Numbered from the stretch's first letter, positions 36,216 through 45,836 are shown. The stretch: DNA of 64,000 nucleotides from Sulfurovum sp. TSL1 (GCF_019972135.1 NZ_BPFI01000001.1:851106-915105), one strand, 5' to 3'. Numbers and translations are program-made. Notes: generated by a model from the letters alone, not told the origin.

Positions 36216-36734
36216 ATGAATTTTGAACTACAACAAATTGCCACTATACATTCACCATTTTGTCATTTAGTCAATATGCCTGTACAACCTAAAGGTGCGA
36301 GGGACATCTATGCAACTATAGTATTCAAAGAAGCGTATATTGAAGGGCTGAAAGATCTGGATGGCTTTTCACATGTCTATCTTATATACTACTTTCATAA
36401 GGTTAAAGAGCCAAAACTCTCCGTGATACCTTTTAATGACAACACACATACGCCAAGAGGTGTATTTTCTACCAGAACACCCATGCATCCTAACAGTATA
36501 GGTCTCTCTATAGTAGAACTGGTTAGTGTGAAAGACAACATTGTCACCATTAAAGGTGTCGATATTTTAGATGATACACCACTTTTAGATATTAAACCTT
36601 ACATTGAAAACTTTGACAAGATAGAAGGAGAAGTAAAGTCAGGATGGATGAAGTCTTCAGAAAATGAAGTCAGTCAAAAGAGATCTGATGACAGATTTGT
36701 CAGTCAATCCAATAATCTGGAGAGTTTATCCTAA
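36216..36734 (+). CDS. trmO: tRNA (N6-threonylcarbamoyladenosine-37) N6-methyltransferase TrmO
   Basis: A 172-residue YaeB/TsaA-fold protein: IATIHSPFCHLVNMPVQPKG at the start, GFSHVYLIYYFHK, FSTRTPMHPNSIGLSIVEL in the SAM-binding core and GVDILDDTPLLDIKPY. TrmO methylates t6A37 in tRNAs that read ACY codons. The C-terminal extra domain of E. coli TrmO is largely absent. It follows the cyd operon after a 45-bp gap and may have its own promoter there. Confidence 0.9.
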   Translation: MNFELQQIATIHSPFCHLVNMPVQPKGARDIYATIVFKEAYIEGLKDLDGFSHVYLIYYFHKVKEPKLSVIPFNDNTHTPRGVFSTRTPMHPNSIGLSIVELVSVKDNIVTIKGVDILDDTPLLDIKPYIENFDKIEGEVKSGWMKSSENEVSQKRSDDRFVSQSNNLESLS

Positions 36735-36865
36735 TGCAATCTACTTGTCATCTATACAAATGAGTCTAACGACCATAACCTATCCGTAAATAGTAAAACA
36801 ATATTTTGTCTACCATATATGGGAATCGTATAAAATACAGATCAGATAGTCTTTTAATGATCGAC

Positions 36866-38146
36866 TTAAAGTAGATTCTTATAATATTCCACCACTCTGT
36901 CATCCACATTGATGACCTTTTTCAAATACTGTGTCAGATCTCCCCTGTTAAAATCTATTTTCAGATTTTTAGGGTTGATCGCACGCGATATAGCCACATA
37001 GAACTGGCTTGGTGCGAAGATATTATCCACGTTACACACAAGATTGTCTATACTCATGCCTTGAGACTTGTGTATGGTCACGGCATAGGCCAGCTTCAGA
37101 GGAAACTGTGAAAGTGTGGCTAGAGACATGGTCTCAACACTACCGTCATCTTTTACCAGCATATCGACCAGATCAAAGTCATGTCTTTCGACACGAACGA
37201 ATTCATCCTCTTTTTCTACAATGAGATGGTCCTCTTCTATCTTTCTGAGTATCCCTCTCTCTCCATTGACAAACTTCCCCCATTTGTTCACGGTAAAAAG
37301 GATGGGAACCCCCTCTTTGAGCGTCAAATGTTCGGAGATAGGCAGCATGTTTTTCCAGCCTGCCAGTTTCTTTTCATGGACCGAACCGAACATTTCTATG
37401 TTTGCAAAGAGTATGGTCTCTTCTGTATCGAGTTCATTGATCTTTGCCCTGTTGGTCCGCTCCACTTCCAGGTTACGTCCAAAAAGATAGGTTGGGTCTT
37501 TCTCCATCCCTTCCGTGTTCCAAAGTTTTGTCATGTAATGAATGACTTCCTCGTCACATTGCCCTTTGCGGACCCTGGAGAGGATATGGGTGAACTCTGC
37601 ATCCGTTGTTCTCTTCATCTCGGTGAGTTCAATGACCGTCAGATCAAAACGTTCCCAGGCCAAACTCTCGAAGGCATAGAGTTTTTCTCCAAAAACATCA
37701 GGTCTGTTTTGCTGTTTTTGCACCGGCGGCAACTGAAAAAAGTCCCCTACAAACAGTACTTTCCCCAGATAACCGTAGTGGTTCAGTCTGTAGGCTATCA
37801 TATCCATCAGCTCGGTGCTCACCATCGAAATTTCATCGATGATGATAAGGTCTGTGGCTTTCAGCACCTTCTTCAGGTCTGAAAGTCGACTCTTGGCACG
37901 TTTGTCTCCCGCAGCCAACTCCTCGAAATTGTTTGCGATACCGAACACAAAAAAACTGTGTACCGTAAAACCTCCGATGTTCACTGCACTCACTCCGGTA
38001 GACCCCAGAGAGACCACCTGCTTTCCTCTTTGACGGTAGTCAGTTATCACCTCATTGGTAATATAGCTTTTTCCTACCCCGGCACCACCAGTCAAGAAAA
38101 CATTAGAGTGTTTCAGTGCTTCCAACACTTCTGTTTTATCGCTCAA
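36866..38146 (-). CDS. Pif1-like superfamily 1 DNA helicase
   Basis: A 426-residue ATPase with Walker A GGAGVGKS (about residues 20-27), the Pif1-type STGVSAVNIGGFTVHSFF, Walker B LIIIDEISMVSTELMD and motif VI region YVAISRA preceded by AVTIHKSQGMS. It resembles bacterial Pif1 helicases (5'-3', acting on G-quadruplexes and recombination intermediates) without added domains. It stands alone; a TATAAT-containing promoter lies about 155 bp upstream, giving an unusually long leader. Confidence 0.9.
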   Translation of the reverse strand: MSDKTEVLEALKHSNVFLTGGAGVGKSYITNEVITDYRQRGKQVVSLGSTGVSAVNIGGFTVHSFFVFGIANNFEELAAGDKRAKSRLSDLKKVLKATDLIIIDEISMVSTELMDMIAYRLNHYGYLGKVLFVGDFFQLPPVQKQQNRPDVFGEKLYAFESLAWERFDLTVIELTEMKRTTDAEFTHILSRVRKGQCDEEVIHYMTKLWNTEGMEKDPTYLFGRNLEVERTNRAKINELDTEETILFANIEMFGSVHEKKLAGWKNMLPISEHLTLKEGVPILFTVNKWGKFVNGERGILRKIEEDHLIVEKEDEFVRVERHDFDLVDMLVKDDGSVETMSLATLSQFPLKLAYAVTIHKSQGMSIDNLVCNVDNIFAPSQFYVAISRAINPKNLKIDFNRGDLTQYLKKVINVDDRVVEYYKNLL

Positions 38147-38496
38147 GATCCAGCCTTACTGATAAATTTATTGCTAAAGGTAGAGCAACCCTGATTGGGA
38201 GATGCTTCTTGCTTTGCAAAAAGAGAAAATAAAAAGCATAAGTGTTGTGGAAGTGTTACACTGGATGTATTCATTCAATGGCACCTTGATATTTTTTATG
38301 TATTATACTGTAACAATCTTTGGGAGGTTAAAATAGCTTTTCTTTTGCCATGCTGCACACTTCAAAAGCCGGGGACAAGTATGTTTTCATTCCTGCACTT
38401 TTGGCAGGAATGAAATAGAAATATTTTTTTGTTTAGTTGACATTCTTATGCCTACAAAACTTTCACAAGTATAATACCCAACGATAAAATTGGGTC
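38147..38496. other. 350-bp intergenic region with promoter-like element and strong hairpin
   Basis: No convincing gene is present; one 72-codon frame (38195-38413) lacks a plausible start context and composition. On the minus strand TATAAT lies in TTGTTACAGTATAATAC at about 38300-38316, a likely promoter for the Pif1-like gene. A perfect 12-bp stem at 38385-38415 followed on the plus strand by a T run resembles a terminator. Another TATAAT in the plus sense is near 38471. Confidence 0.6.
38385..38431 (+). terminator. strong hairpin with T-tract, orphan terminator
   Basis: TTTCATTCCTGC (38385-38396), a 7-base loop, and GCAGGAATGAAA (38404-38415) form a perfect 12-bp stem; TTTTTTT follows at about 38425-38431. 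No plus-strand gene lies upstream, so it either stops read-through transcription, works in reverse for the gene at 38497, or ends an undetected small RNA. Confidence 0.55.
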
Positions 38497-38982
38497 CTAA
38501 AATTGTTCTATCAGTTCGCTTTTATCGATTTTTACTAAATCTTTTTTTACGCTTTTCTCTAACTTTTCTTTCGCACGGGTCGAAATCTTATCAAATACCC
38601 GGCCATAAATGTTTTGAGGAAGTGCCATGTACCATTTAGGTGGATTATTCTCTTCTATCACTTCAGAAATATTTCTAGCTAGCATTTCTATAGCCTCTTC
38701 TTCTCTGTGCATTTCAAGATGGTTCGCTTCACCTAAACTTGTACTTCCGCCCGCAGAAACACCGCCCCTGTTTTGACTACCAACGCCTTTAAATTGACCT
38801 GCACTATCTGTAACAACTTCACCAATATTTAAATGGGGGTCAATATAATCAAAATTATTGACAAGGTCAAGCTTTACACTATCAGGCTTTAATCCTGCCT
38901 CTGCTTCTAGATCACGAGAGTTCGCTTTGTAGATTTTAATCCCGCCTAGATTTGCTACGATCACTATATCATTTATTAACAT
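38497..38982 (-). CDS. host-attachment-like protein (PF10116-like)
   Basis: A 161-residue protein that resembles the small family annotated as required for attachment to host cells: IVIVANLGGIKIYKANSRDL at the start and PPKWYMALPQNIYGRVFD with a Lys-rich helical end (LEKSVKKDLVKIDKSELIEQ). Members fold like an eRF1/RNase-type domain and are probably cytoplasmic; the attachment label comes from a plant pathogen or symbiont and may not apply. It has a TATAAT box near 39043 on its strand and a GGAGTG ribosome site. It is a single-gene unit. Confidence 0.7.
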   Translation of the reverse strand: MLINDIVIVANLGGIKIYKANSRDLEAEAGLKPDSVKLDLVNNFDYIDPHLNIGEVVTDSAGQFKGVGSQNRGGVSAGGSTSLGEANHLEMHREEEAIEMLARNISEVIEENNPPKWYMALPQNIYGRVFDKISTRAKEKLEKSVKKDLVKIDKSELIEQF

Positions 38983-39116
38983 TTTTCACTCCAATCTTTA
39001 TTGTATTGATATTGCATGATATTATGCATGATTATAGTTTAGCATAAATAGAGGAACAAAGAAACTATTTTAGAAAAAAGGCCCATATTCACAAGCGATG
39101 GTTTTTATTTTTTCAC

Positions 39117-40136
39117 TCAAAATCCAGCCTGGTCCACAAGTCCGCCTTGACAATGGCTTCTTATTTCTTTTCCCTGTTTTAAGCGTGCAGCCAGAGTATC
39201 ACTGTCTGACCCTATATGCAACCAAAGCTCAGTGATAAGCCCTTTATCACATTTCAACTCTATGCGTTTTCCTGTGCCTGGTCCGAAACTTCTGTCAAAA
39301 ACTGCACGTACCTGCTGAAGTGTCACATGTTTTCGTATGTGTTTTTGAAAGAAATCCCCAACCCTGGAGTCATTCATTTGCTCTACCATGCTTATGGCAT
39401 CTTCATAATACTCATTTGCATCTGTACCATAACAGGTACCATGTTTGATCCATTCGTGTTTGTGCAGATTTGAAGAAAATCCGGGCATCACTTTTTGTAA
39501 ACGTGTTTCCACTTCATTGCTTAGCTCCAGGTCAGGAAGTCTGTTCCATTGCTGATGCTTGTCCAAATTCACATACACTCTGCTTACGTTACAATAGACC
39601 TTACTTTTAGGCTGCGGCCATAATCCGTGAAGCACAAAATGCTTCTCCCTGTAGTTGGACCTTCCAAAGGAGAAGAGACTTCTTTTGCACTCTTTTTTAA
39701 CCCTGTGTGTTTCACAAAAAGCATTGTGCCAGGAGAGCACCAAAAGGTTTTGTTGTGAGATATCCCTATTTTCATATTTTTTAGTATATTTCGATGAATC
39801 CGCATTCATAAATATTTTACAAAGATCATCATCTATACTGGCAACCTTACTCTCAACTCTTTCAACATTGAGAGGGTTGGAAGAGTCTGAATGCTTAGAA
39901 AAACACCTCTCATCCACCCATCTTTGTGCCGGATGTGCACCCCTTATGAGAATAAGGTTTTGTCCTTTGTAATGTTTCAATATCGTATACTTTTGCTTTG
40001 TATCCAAATAGATACCATCGGCATTTTTTGTATGTTTCATATTATTAAATGCAGGGCATTCTAAACGGGGAAATGCTTCTTCTCTTGCCCATAAAGACAC
40101 ACCAAAAAGGATAAATATAAAAATGAGTTTTCGCAT
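39117..40136 (-). CDS. secreted ribonuclease T2 family protein
   Basis: From ATG 40136 (AGGGTA upstream; longer in-frame starts run into the neighbouring gene) it is 339 residues with a signal peptide (KLIFIFILFGVSLWA). Both RNase T2 active-site blocks are present: CAS I FVLHGLWPQ and CAS II KHEWIKHGTCYG, each with the catalytic His. Paired cysteines (CETHRVKKEC, CRNVSR-type region, C-terminal CDKG and HCQGG) suggest disulfides, so it acts in the periplasm or outside the cell. About 100 N-terminal residues precede the catalytic core and contain an SH3-like segment. RNase T2 is sparse in this phylum. Confidence 0.88.
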   Translation of the reverse strand: MRKLIFIFILFGVSLWAREEAFPRLECPAFNNMKHTKNADGIYLDTKQKYTILKHYKGQNLILIRGAHPAQRWVDERCFSKHSDSSNPLNVERVESKVASIDDDLCKIFMNADSSKYTKKYENRDISQQNLLVLSWHNAFCETHRVKKECKRSLFSFGRSNYREKHFVLHGLWPQPKSKVYCNVSRVYVNLDKHQQWNRLPDLELSNEVETRLQKVMPGFSSNLHKHEWIKHGTCYGTDANEYYEDAISMVEQMNDSRVGDFFQKHIRKHVTLQQVRAVFDRSFGPGTGKRIELKCDKGLITELWLHIGSDSDTLAARLKQGKEIRSHCQGGLVDQAGF

Positions 40137-40224
40137 ACAGTGATACCCTGAATTTTTTTGAGTATTATACTGTGACAAACTTTTGAAGGTTATGATAGCT
40201 GTTATTTCTATAGCGTAATATCCG

Positions 40225-40725
40225 TCAAACATACAACTCTCCAGATCTATCACAATAGATCAGATAAAGCCGCAGATCCAACTCAAATTGATGGTATGCC
40301 GGTTCTATATAGGTGCAGAGTTTATAGAAAGCTTTATTGTGTTCTTTTTCTTTGAGATGAGCCAACTCATGAGCCACTATCATCCGTAAAAAGGCTTCAG
40401 GTACTTTTTTGAACAGATGAGAGATACGTATCTCGTTTTTGGCTTTAAGCTTTCCTCCTTGTACGCGAGAGACAAAGGTATGTGTTCCAAGGGCAGCGTG
40501 GATATCGCGTATTTTCGTATCATAAAGTACTTTGGAGAGGGGTGAAGCATTGCGCATGTGTGTATTTTTGAGTTCCTGTACATAGCTATAAAGACTTTTA
40601 TCGGTAGTATAGTCATGTATTTTGGGATATTTTGAGAGAAGATACTCTCCAAGTTTATCCTGATCTATGAGGGTTTGCACCTGTACTTTTAACTGGGTAT
40701 CGTAACCATTAAGGTATTTTAGCAT
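40225..40725 (-). CDS. YgjP-like zinc metallopeptidase domain protein
   Basis: A 166-residue protein with the zinc motif MIVAHELAHLKEKEHNKAFY (HExxH plus downstream His) of the YgjP/DUF45 family. The N-terminal 60 residues are helical. Such proteins are cytoplasmic and their substrates are unknown. It is transcribed towards the RNase T2 gene, separated by an 88-bp gap with a promoter-like element, and is divergent from the CoA-ester lyase gene. Confidence 0.85.
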   Translation of the reverse strand: MLKYLNGYDTQLKVQVQTLIDQDKLGEYLLSKYPKIHDYTTDKSLYSYVQELKNTHMRNASPLSKVLYDTKIRDIHAALGTHTFVSRVQGGKLKAKNEIRISHLFKKVPEAFLRMIVAHELAHLKEKEHNKAFYKLCTYIEPAYHQFELDLRLYLIYCDRSGELYV

Positions 40726-40770
40726 GGAGAATTATATCTCTTTTGAGTTAATTTTAGATACTATAACAGT

Positions 40771-41667
40771 ATGATATTTGAGAATTTAGAGACACTGCCT
40801 ACAACGTTTGGCAATAAAAGAAAAACCCCTGCAGTAAAACGTACCTACCGTTCAAATATGATGCTCAATCCATTGAATCTCAAGCATTTAAACCGTATAG
40901 ATGAGCATGATGCAGATATGATCACCCTGAACCTTGAAGATGCCATTGCACCCTCACGTAAAAAGGAGGCCCTGCATAACATCGCTCTTTTTCTTTCACA
41001 CATGGAACACTCTGATTCTTTCATCATCGTACGTACCAACCCTTTAGAGGAAGGCGGTGCAGAAGAGATAACCTTTTTAAATAATTTCGGCTTTGATGCG
41101 GTGCGTGTGGCAAAAGTAAAAAACCAGACGGAGATCGCCCAGACACTTTCACTTCTCGATGCAGATAAAGAGCTGCATATCTCACTGGAGACAAAAGAGG
41201 CCTTTGAGAGCTTAAGCAAACTCCGGGTAGATGCACGCCTTACTACAGCGAATCTGGGTATCCTGGATCTGCTCACCTCTCTTGGTTTGCCCCAGTCTTT
41301 GGTTACATTGGAAAACCCTACCATAGACTACATTCTCTCCAAGTTTTTAGTAGATGCAAAAACAGCCGGCATACACCCTATCTCATTTATGTTCCAGGAG
41401 TACAATGACACGGAAACCTTCAGAGCATGGTGTGTGAGGGAAAAGATGATGGGGTTTGAAACCAAAGCATGTATGGGGCCCAAACAGGTGCAGATAGCCA
41501 ATGAAATATTCGGTACGAATAGAGATGAAGTAGAAAGGGCTTTACATATCAAAGAGGCTTTTGAAACGCATGCTGCACAGGGTATCAATGGATTTATGGA
41601 TGAGAAGTACGGATTCATAGATGAGCCCATCTATCGTGACAGCCTATTGGTTCTCAATAATAGTTAA
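40771..41667 (+). CDS. HpcH/HpaI aldolase/citrate lyase-family CoA-ester lyase
   Basis: A 298-residue TIM-barrel enzyme of the CitE/malyl-CoA lyase family. RSNMMLNPLNLKHL at the start, DADMITLNLEDAIAPSRK (metal-binding region), FIIVRTNPL (substrate Arg) and GFETKACMGPKQVQIANE (GxxxKxxxHPxQ-like) are visible. It would cleave or form a C-C bond in a 3-hydroxyacyl-CoA such as malyl- or citramalyl-CoA. No CoA-transferase lies beside it, so the pathway is unclear. mltB starts 11 bp after its stop. Confidence 0.85.
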   Translation: MIFENLETLPTTFGNKRKTPAVKRTYRSNMMLNPLNLKHLNRIDEHDADMITLNLEDAIAPSRKKEALHNIALFLSHMEHSDSFIIVRTNPLEEGGAEEITFLNNFGFDAVRVAKVKNQTEIAQTLSLLDADKELHISLETKEAFESLSKLRVDARLTTANLGILDLLTSLGLPQSLVTLENPTIDYILSKFLVDAKTAGIHPISFMFQEYNDTETFRAWCVREKMMGFETKACMGPKQVQIANEIFGTNRDEVERALHIKEAFETHAAQGINGFMDEKYGFIDEPIYRDSLLVLNNS

Positions 41668-41677
41668 GGGAAAAGAA

Positions 41678-42664
41678 TTGAGATTCATTACACTCTTATT
41701 ACTCACTATACTTTTACCATATTTTCTTACTGCAAATGATGATCGTCCCCCTGTACCTTATGATTTTCTAGCGAAAAAAGAGGTCAGATCATTCGTCGAT
41801 ATGATGGTCAAAAAACATCATTTCACACGCAGCTATATGACTGCTGTGCTCGAAAGTGCGAAACTTGACCGTGACACTTTAGCCCGGTATACAGGAAAAT
41901 ATAAAGTGGGCACCACCAACGGTCCCTGGGAACGATACAAGGCACATGTGCTTGATCCCATCACGCTGGACAAAGCCAAACAGTTTAAAAAGAGATACTA
42001 TAAAACACTGCTCAAGGCAAGTAGAGAATATCAGGTTGATATGGATTACATTGTGGGGTTTATCGGAGTGGAGAGCAAGTATGGAGAATACAGCGGAGAC
42101 TACAATGTCCTGGATGCTTTGAGTACCCTTGCCTTTCATAAAAACCGTATGAAGAAATTTTTCAAGTCTGAGTTGGAACATCTCTTTTTAATGGCCAGGG
42201 AACAGAGCTATGATATCACTGCACTGAAGGGTTCTTTTGCCGGAGCCATGGGTATGGTACAACAAATGCCTTCTGTGTTCAGAAAGTATGGCATGGATTA
42301 TAACCGTGACGGGAAAAAAGACCCATGGGATCTGGAAGATGCCATTGGGATCATTGCAAAATTCATGCAGAAGAACGGCTGGAAAAAAAATGCTCTGGTT
42401 GCTGTACCGACCAAATTTAAGGGGAAACGCTATACAAAGCTCAAAACAAGCCACAGACGAACCCTGCCATTAGAGACGATCTTGAAGTATGGTATCACCC
42501 CTCTAAAACGCTTTAATGAGTCAAAAGCCTATCTGCTTAAAAACCGTAACCTGACCCATGATGATATCTGGCTGGGCGCCAAAAACTTCCGTGTACTTAC
42601 ACGCTACAATAATTCAACCAGCTATGGTATGGCCATACACCTCATAGCCCAGGCGGTCAAGTAA
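41678..42664 (+). CDS. mltB: MltB-like lytic murein transglycosylase
   Basis: The best start is TTG 41678, after AAGGGAAAAG, giving a signal peptide (RFITLLLLTILLPYFLTA) and 328 residues; the ATG at 41621 would place extra sequence inside the preceding gene. The SLT_2 domain has the catalytic glutamate in GFIGVESKYGEYSGDYNVLD and the family signature GSFAGAMGMVQQMPS, then NRDGKKDPWDLEDAIG. There is no lipobox, so it is soluble in the periplasm. Its end overlaps the converging GGDEF-EAL gene by 8 bp. Confidence 0.9.
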   Translation: MRFITLLLLTILLPYFLTANDDRPPVPYDFLAKKEVRSFVDMMVKKHHFTRSYMTAVLESAKLDRDTLARYTGKYKVGTTNGPWERYKAHVLDPITLDKAKQFKKRYYKTLLKASREYQVDMDYIVGFIGVESKYGEYSGDYNVLDALSTLAFHKNRMKKFFKSELEHLFLMAREQSYDITALKGSFAGAMGMVQQMPSVFRKYGMDYNRDGKKDPWDLEDAIGIIAKFMQKNGWKKNALVAVPTKFKGKRYTKLKTSHRRTLPLETILKYGITPLKRFNESKAYLLKNRNLTHDDIWLGAKNFRVLTRYNNSTSYGMAIHLIAQAVK

Positions 42665-44510
42665 AAATATATTTTTCCTCAAATGCCATTTTAGAGAGTG
42701 CCTCTTCGAAATAAAACCCCTGAAAAACATCACATTCTATTTTACTCAAGAAGATAAGCTGTTCAAATGTTTCCACGCCTTCAGCCACAATATTCAGATC
42801 AAAATTCTTTGCTATAGAGATGATCGTACTGATCATTTTCTTATCATTTTTACTGTCACTCAAGCGTGCTACGAACGATCTATCTATTTTTACTTCATCT
42901 ATAGGCAATACTTTTAAATAACTGAGTGAAGAGTATCCTGTACCAAAATCATCAATGGAAAATGAAATACCTATTTTTTTTAGTTTATCCATCATACTGA
43001 TCACTTTTTTCATATCTTCGGCAAATACATGCTCTGTGATCTCAAAAGATATTTTTTGTTCATCCTCTTGTTCCCGAAAATAGATTTTTTTTAAATTATT
43101 CACTTCGTTTACAAATGTATCATCTAACAATTGTCTCATACTCACATTCACCGAAATAGAGTTTAATTTCTTTCCCTCTCGATTCCATCTATTGACACTT
43201 TCAAATGTTTCTTTTAGCACATAGCTGCCGACTTCTAAAATCAATCCCGTATTTTCTGCTATGCGTATAAACTCTTCTGGTTCAACGACACCCAGGTCAT
43301 CATCAATCCACCTTATGAGAGCTTCACAACCTACAAGTTTTTCATCTTTATCAAACTGCGGCTGATAAAATACATCTATTTTATTTTCTTTTAACGCATA
43401 ATGAAGTTTCTGCTCTATCAGAAGATGTCTTTCAACCCTCTGGGCAAGATCTTTATTAAATACTATTACACTATCTCGTCCCTGGGCCTTTGCTTCATAC
43501 ATCGCTATATCTACTTCTCTAATAAAATTTCTACTATAGATAAATGAAGGGTCAATTTTATGTACACCAATGCTTGCACTGATATGAAGATGATGGCCAT
43601 CAATACTATAAGGTTTTCGAATAACATTGAGCAATCCTTCGGCAAAACTATATGCAGGATCCCTTTGAAACTCGTCTCCATTTATCTCTTTGCTTATAAG
43701 GATAAACTCGTCACCACCTAAACGTGCCACCATATGTCTATCTTTTGCATGCAGTTTAAGACGTTCGGATACTTCTATCAATAACTTATCCCCAATATCA
43801 TGTCCTAAAGAGTCATTAATGGTTTTAAAATGATCCAGATCTATCAGAAACATACATGCAGTTTTATGATTCACTGCCAATCTTTCATTCAAAGACTCCA
43901 TATACTCCATAAAATAGCGTCGGTTATAGAGCCCTGTCAAGACGTCAAGTTGGGCTTGGGAATAATTCTTCTGAAGTAATTTATTTGTATTATAAGAAGC
44001 ATACAATAACACAGATAAAAATATCAGAGAAAAAACGGACAGTATATACCCATACCATGTATCAACAAGTGCAAAATAGACGGTCAACGGCAACATCAAA
44101 GTGAATAAAATAGGAACAAATAATTTTTTATCAGAGATGAGCAGTGTTGATGCTACAACAGCAGCACCCAACTGTGTAAAAATGGCTATATAATGCAAAT
44201 GGTATTCATCATATCCGACATACATTACAAATATCAATGACCAGGCAGAAAAAATGACATACATGAACCATGTAAGTTTTCTATACCATTTTTTTAAATG
44301 ATCTTCATCCATTTTATGTGTAGCAAATTCTTTATAGAGTGTCCACCCGTATAATGAACTACATAACAATATACCATACCATACTAATGCAGGAGTCACA
44401 ATATGAAAGATCCAGCCAACAATGACATAAACAAGCCCGGGAATAAGAGAAAGTCCGACCATGACAAGAATTTGTTTTTGAAGAAAAGTATAATATTTTT
44501 GATGCTTCAT
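42657..44510 (-). CDS. membrane GGDEF-EAL c-di-GMP turnover protein
   Basis: A 617-residue protein with about six N-terminal membrane helices (residues 10-172), then GGDEF and EAL domains. The cyclase active site RLGGDEFIL is intact (265-269), with FLIDLDHFKTINDSLGHD before it. The EAL domain keeps FYQPQ, CEALIRW (396-398), SFEITEH and DDFGTGYSSLSYL, so it could also hydrolyse c-di-GMP. Both activities look possible; which dominates is unknown. It may feed the c-di-GMP riboswitches at 53.9-56.1 kb, though many such enzymes would exist in the genome. Confidence 0.92.
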   Translation of the reverse strand: MKHQKYYTFLQKQILVMVGLSLIPGLVYVIVGWIFHIVTPALVWYGILLCSSLYGWTLYKEFATHKMDEDHLKKWYRKLTWFMYVIFSAWSLIFVMYVGYDEYHLHYIAIFTQLGAAVVASTLLISDKKLFVPILFTLMLPLTVYFALVDTWYGYILSVFSLIFLSVLLYASYNTNKLLQKNYSQAQLDVLTGLYNRRYFMEYMESLNERLAVNHKTACMFLIDLDHFKTINDSLGHDIGDKLLIEVSERLKLHAKDRHMVARLGGDEFILISKEINGDEFQRDPAYSFAEGLLNVIRKPYSIDGHHLHISASIGVHKIDPSFIYSRNFIREVDIAMYEAKAQGRDSVIVFNKDLAQRVERHLLIEQKLHYALKENKIDVFYQPQFDKDEKLVGCEALIRWIDDDLGVVEPEEFIRIAENTGLILEVGSYVLKETFESVNRWNREGKKLNSISVNVSMRQLLDDTFVNEVNNLKKIYFREQEDEQKISFEITEHVFAEDMKKVISMMDKLKKIGISFSIDDFGTGYSSLSYLKVLPIDEVKIDRSFVARLSDSKNDKKMISTIISIAKNFDLNIVAEGVETFEQLIFLSKIECDVFQGFYFEEALSKMAFEEKYIFT

Positions 44511-44563
44511 ACATTTATTATATAATAATTTTGATATTTATTATATAAACATGAACTCTGATT

Positions 44564-44935
44564 TTAATCCTCAAAAATGATAATATCATAAGAACTTTTT
44601 GTCACCAGCGCCTTACTTGAATGTACAGAACCATGACGGTTTGCTTTACTCAGTTCTTCACGTAATTGGTCTATCTCTTTTTGCATTTCATCTATCTGTT
44701 CTTTAAGCTGAAGTACAATGTCAACCCCTGCAAGGTTCACTCCCATTTGACGTGTTAAACGTAAAATGAGTTTCATTCGTTCAATGTCTCGTTGCGAATA
44801 AAGACGCATGCGTCCCTGAGTACGTGAAGGTTCGACCAAACCTTCACGTTCATACTGCCTGAGTGTCTGGGGATGGATGTCTAACATCGTAGCTACCACA
44901 GAGATCAGATACACGGGTTCATCATAACTATGCAT
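44564..44935 (-). CDS. hspR: HspR-like MerR-family heat-shock regulator
   Basis: A 123-residue regulator with a MerR winged helix at the N-terminus (YLISVVATMLDIHPQTLRQY, then EREGLVEPSRTQGRMRLYSQ) and a coiled coil (LKEQIDEMQKEIDQLREELS). It lacks the Cys residues of metal-sensing MerR proteins, matching HspR. It follows cbpA by 10 bp on the same strand, the arrangement found in Helicobacter and Campylobacter, where HspR represses chaperone genes. No certain HAIR operator was found before cbpA. Confidence 0.9.
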   Translation of the reverse strand: MHSYDEPVYLISVVATMLDIHPQTLRQYEREGLVEPSRTQGRMRLYSQRDIERMKLILRLTRQMGVNLAGVDIVLQLKEQIDEMQKEIDQLREELSKANRHGSVHSSKALVTKSSYDIIIFED

Positions 44936-44945
44936 AGAATATCCT

Positions 44946-45800
44946 TTAAAGTTTTGCTTCGATCATCGCTTTAAGTTCATCATCCAATGTATCTACATCA
45001 GGTAAAACCACATTTGCTACAAGATACAAGTCACCTTTCAATGCGGTTTTTCTGTCGGCGACACCTTTACCTTTCAGTCTGAATTTTTGACCATTCTTCG
45101 TATTTTTAGGTACTTTGAGTGACACCTCTTTTTCTGGAGTATTTACGGCGATCTTCCCTCCAAAAAGTGCTTCTTTTAAAGGCACATCAAATGTCTTATA
45201 GAGGTTATCACCTTTTCTTTCATATTCATTTGAAGCTGCAACCTCTACCTGTATCAGGAGGTCTCCTACATGTCCTTGGTATTGTTTACCTTTACCACGC
45301 ACACGCATGGTCTCACCGCTTTTGATCCCTGCAGGGATCTTTATGTCAAAATTTTGCCCATTGACAGAGACATTGTGTTTGCCACCATTGATCGCCACCA
45401 TGAATGGTACGGTAATACGTGCCTGCAGATCCAAATTCGGAGCACCAAAACCGCCAAAACCGCCTTGCGCTCCACCAAAACCACCGCTGAAACCACCGCC
45501 GCCACCGAACATTTGTCTAAGTATCTCATCGAGGTCAACACCTCCGCCTTGTCCCTGTGCAAAGTCATGGAAATTCTGCCCGCCGAACATTTGATCACCA
45601 AATTGATCATATTGTGCTTTCTTCTCGGGATCAGAGAGTACTTCATAGGCTGCGTTGATCTCTTTGAACTTATCTACAGCACTCTCATCTTTGTTAATGT
45701 CAGGGTGGTATTTTCGTGCCAATTTTCTGTAGGATTTTTTAATTTCATCAGCAGAAGCATTTTCACTTACACCGAGTGTTTCATATAAACTTTTTGACAT
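44946..45800 (-). CDS. cbpA: CbpA-like DnaJ co-chaperone
   Basis: A 284-residue type II J-domain protein. The J domain has HPD at residues 32-34, followed by a Gly/Phe-rich linker ([20 protein letters not shown]) and the DnaJ C-terminal substrate domain ([34 protein letters not shown]). The Cys-rich zinc finger of DnaJ is absent. It would stimulate DnaK in protein folding. It is first in an operon with hspR and has a good promoter upstream. Confidence 0.93.
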   Translation of the reverse strand: MSKSLYETLGVSENASADEIKKSYRKLARKYHPDINKDESAVDKFKEINAAYEVLSDPEKKAQYDQFGDQMFGGQNFHDFAQGQGGGVDLDEILRQMFGGGGGFSGGFGGAQGGFGGFGAPNLDLQARITVPFMVAINGGKHNVSVNGQNFDIKIPAGIKSGETMRVRGKGKQYQGHVGDLLIQVEVAASNEYERKGDNLYKTFDVPLKEALFGGKIAVNTPEKEVSLKVPKNTKNGQKFRLKGKGVADRKTALKGDLYLVANVVLPDVDTLDDELKAMIEAKL

Positions 45801-45836
45801 GGTATTCCTAAAATAATGGTTTTTTTATTTTAAAAA

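Noticed and set aside
38195-38413. 72-codon plus-strand frame
   Set aside because: No ribosome site, unusual composition and overlap with the hairpin-terminator; no sign of selection as a protein.
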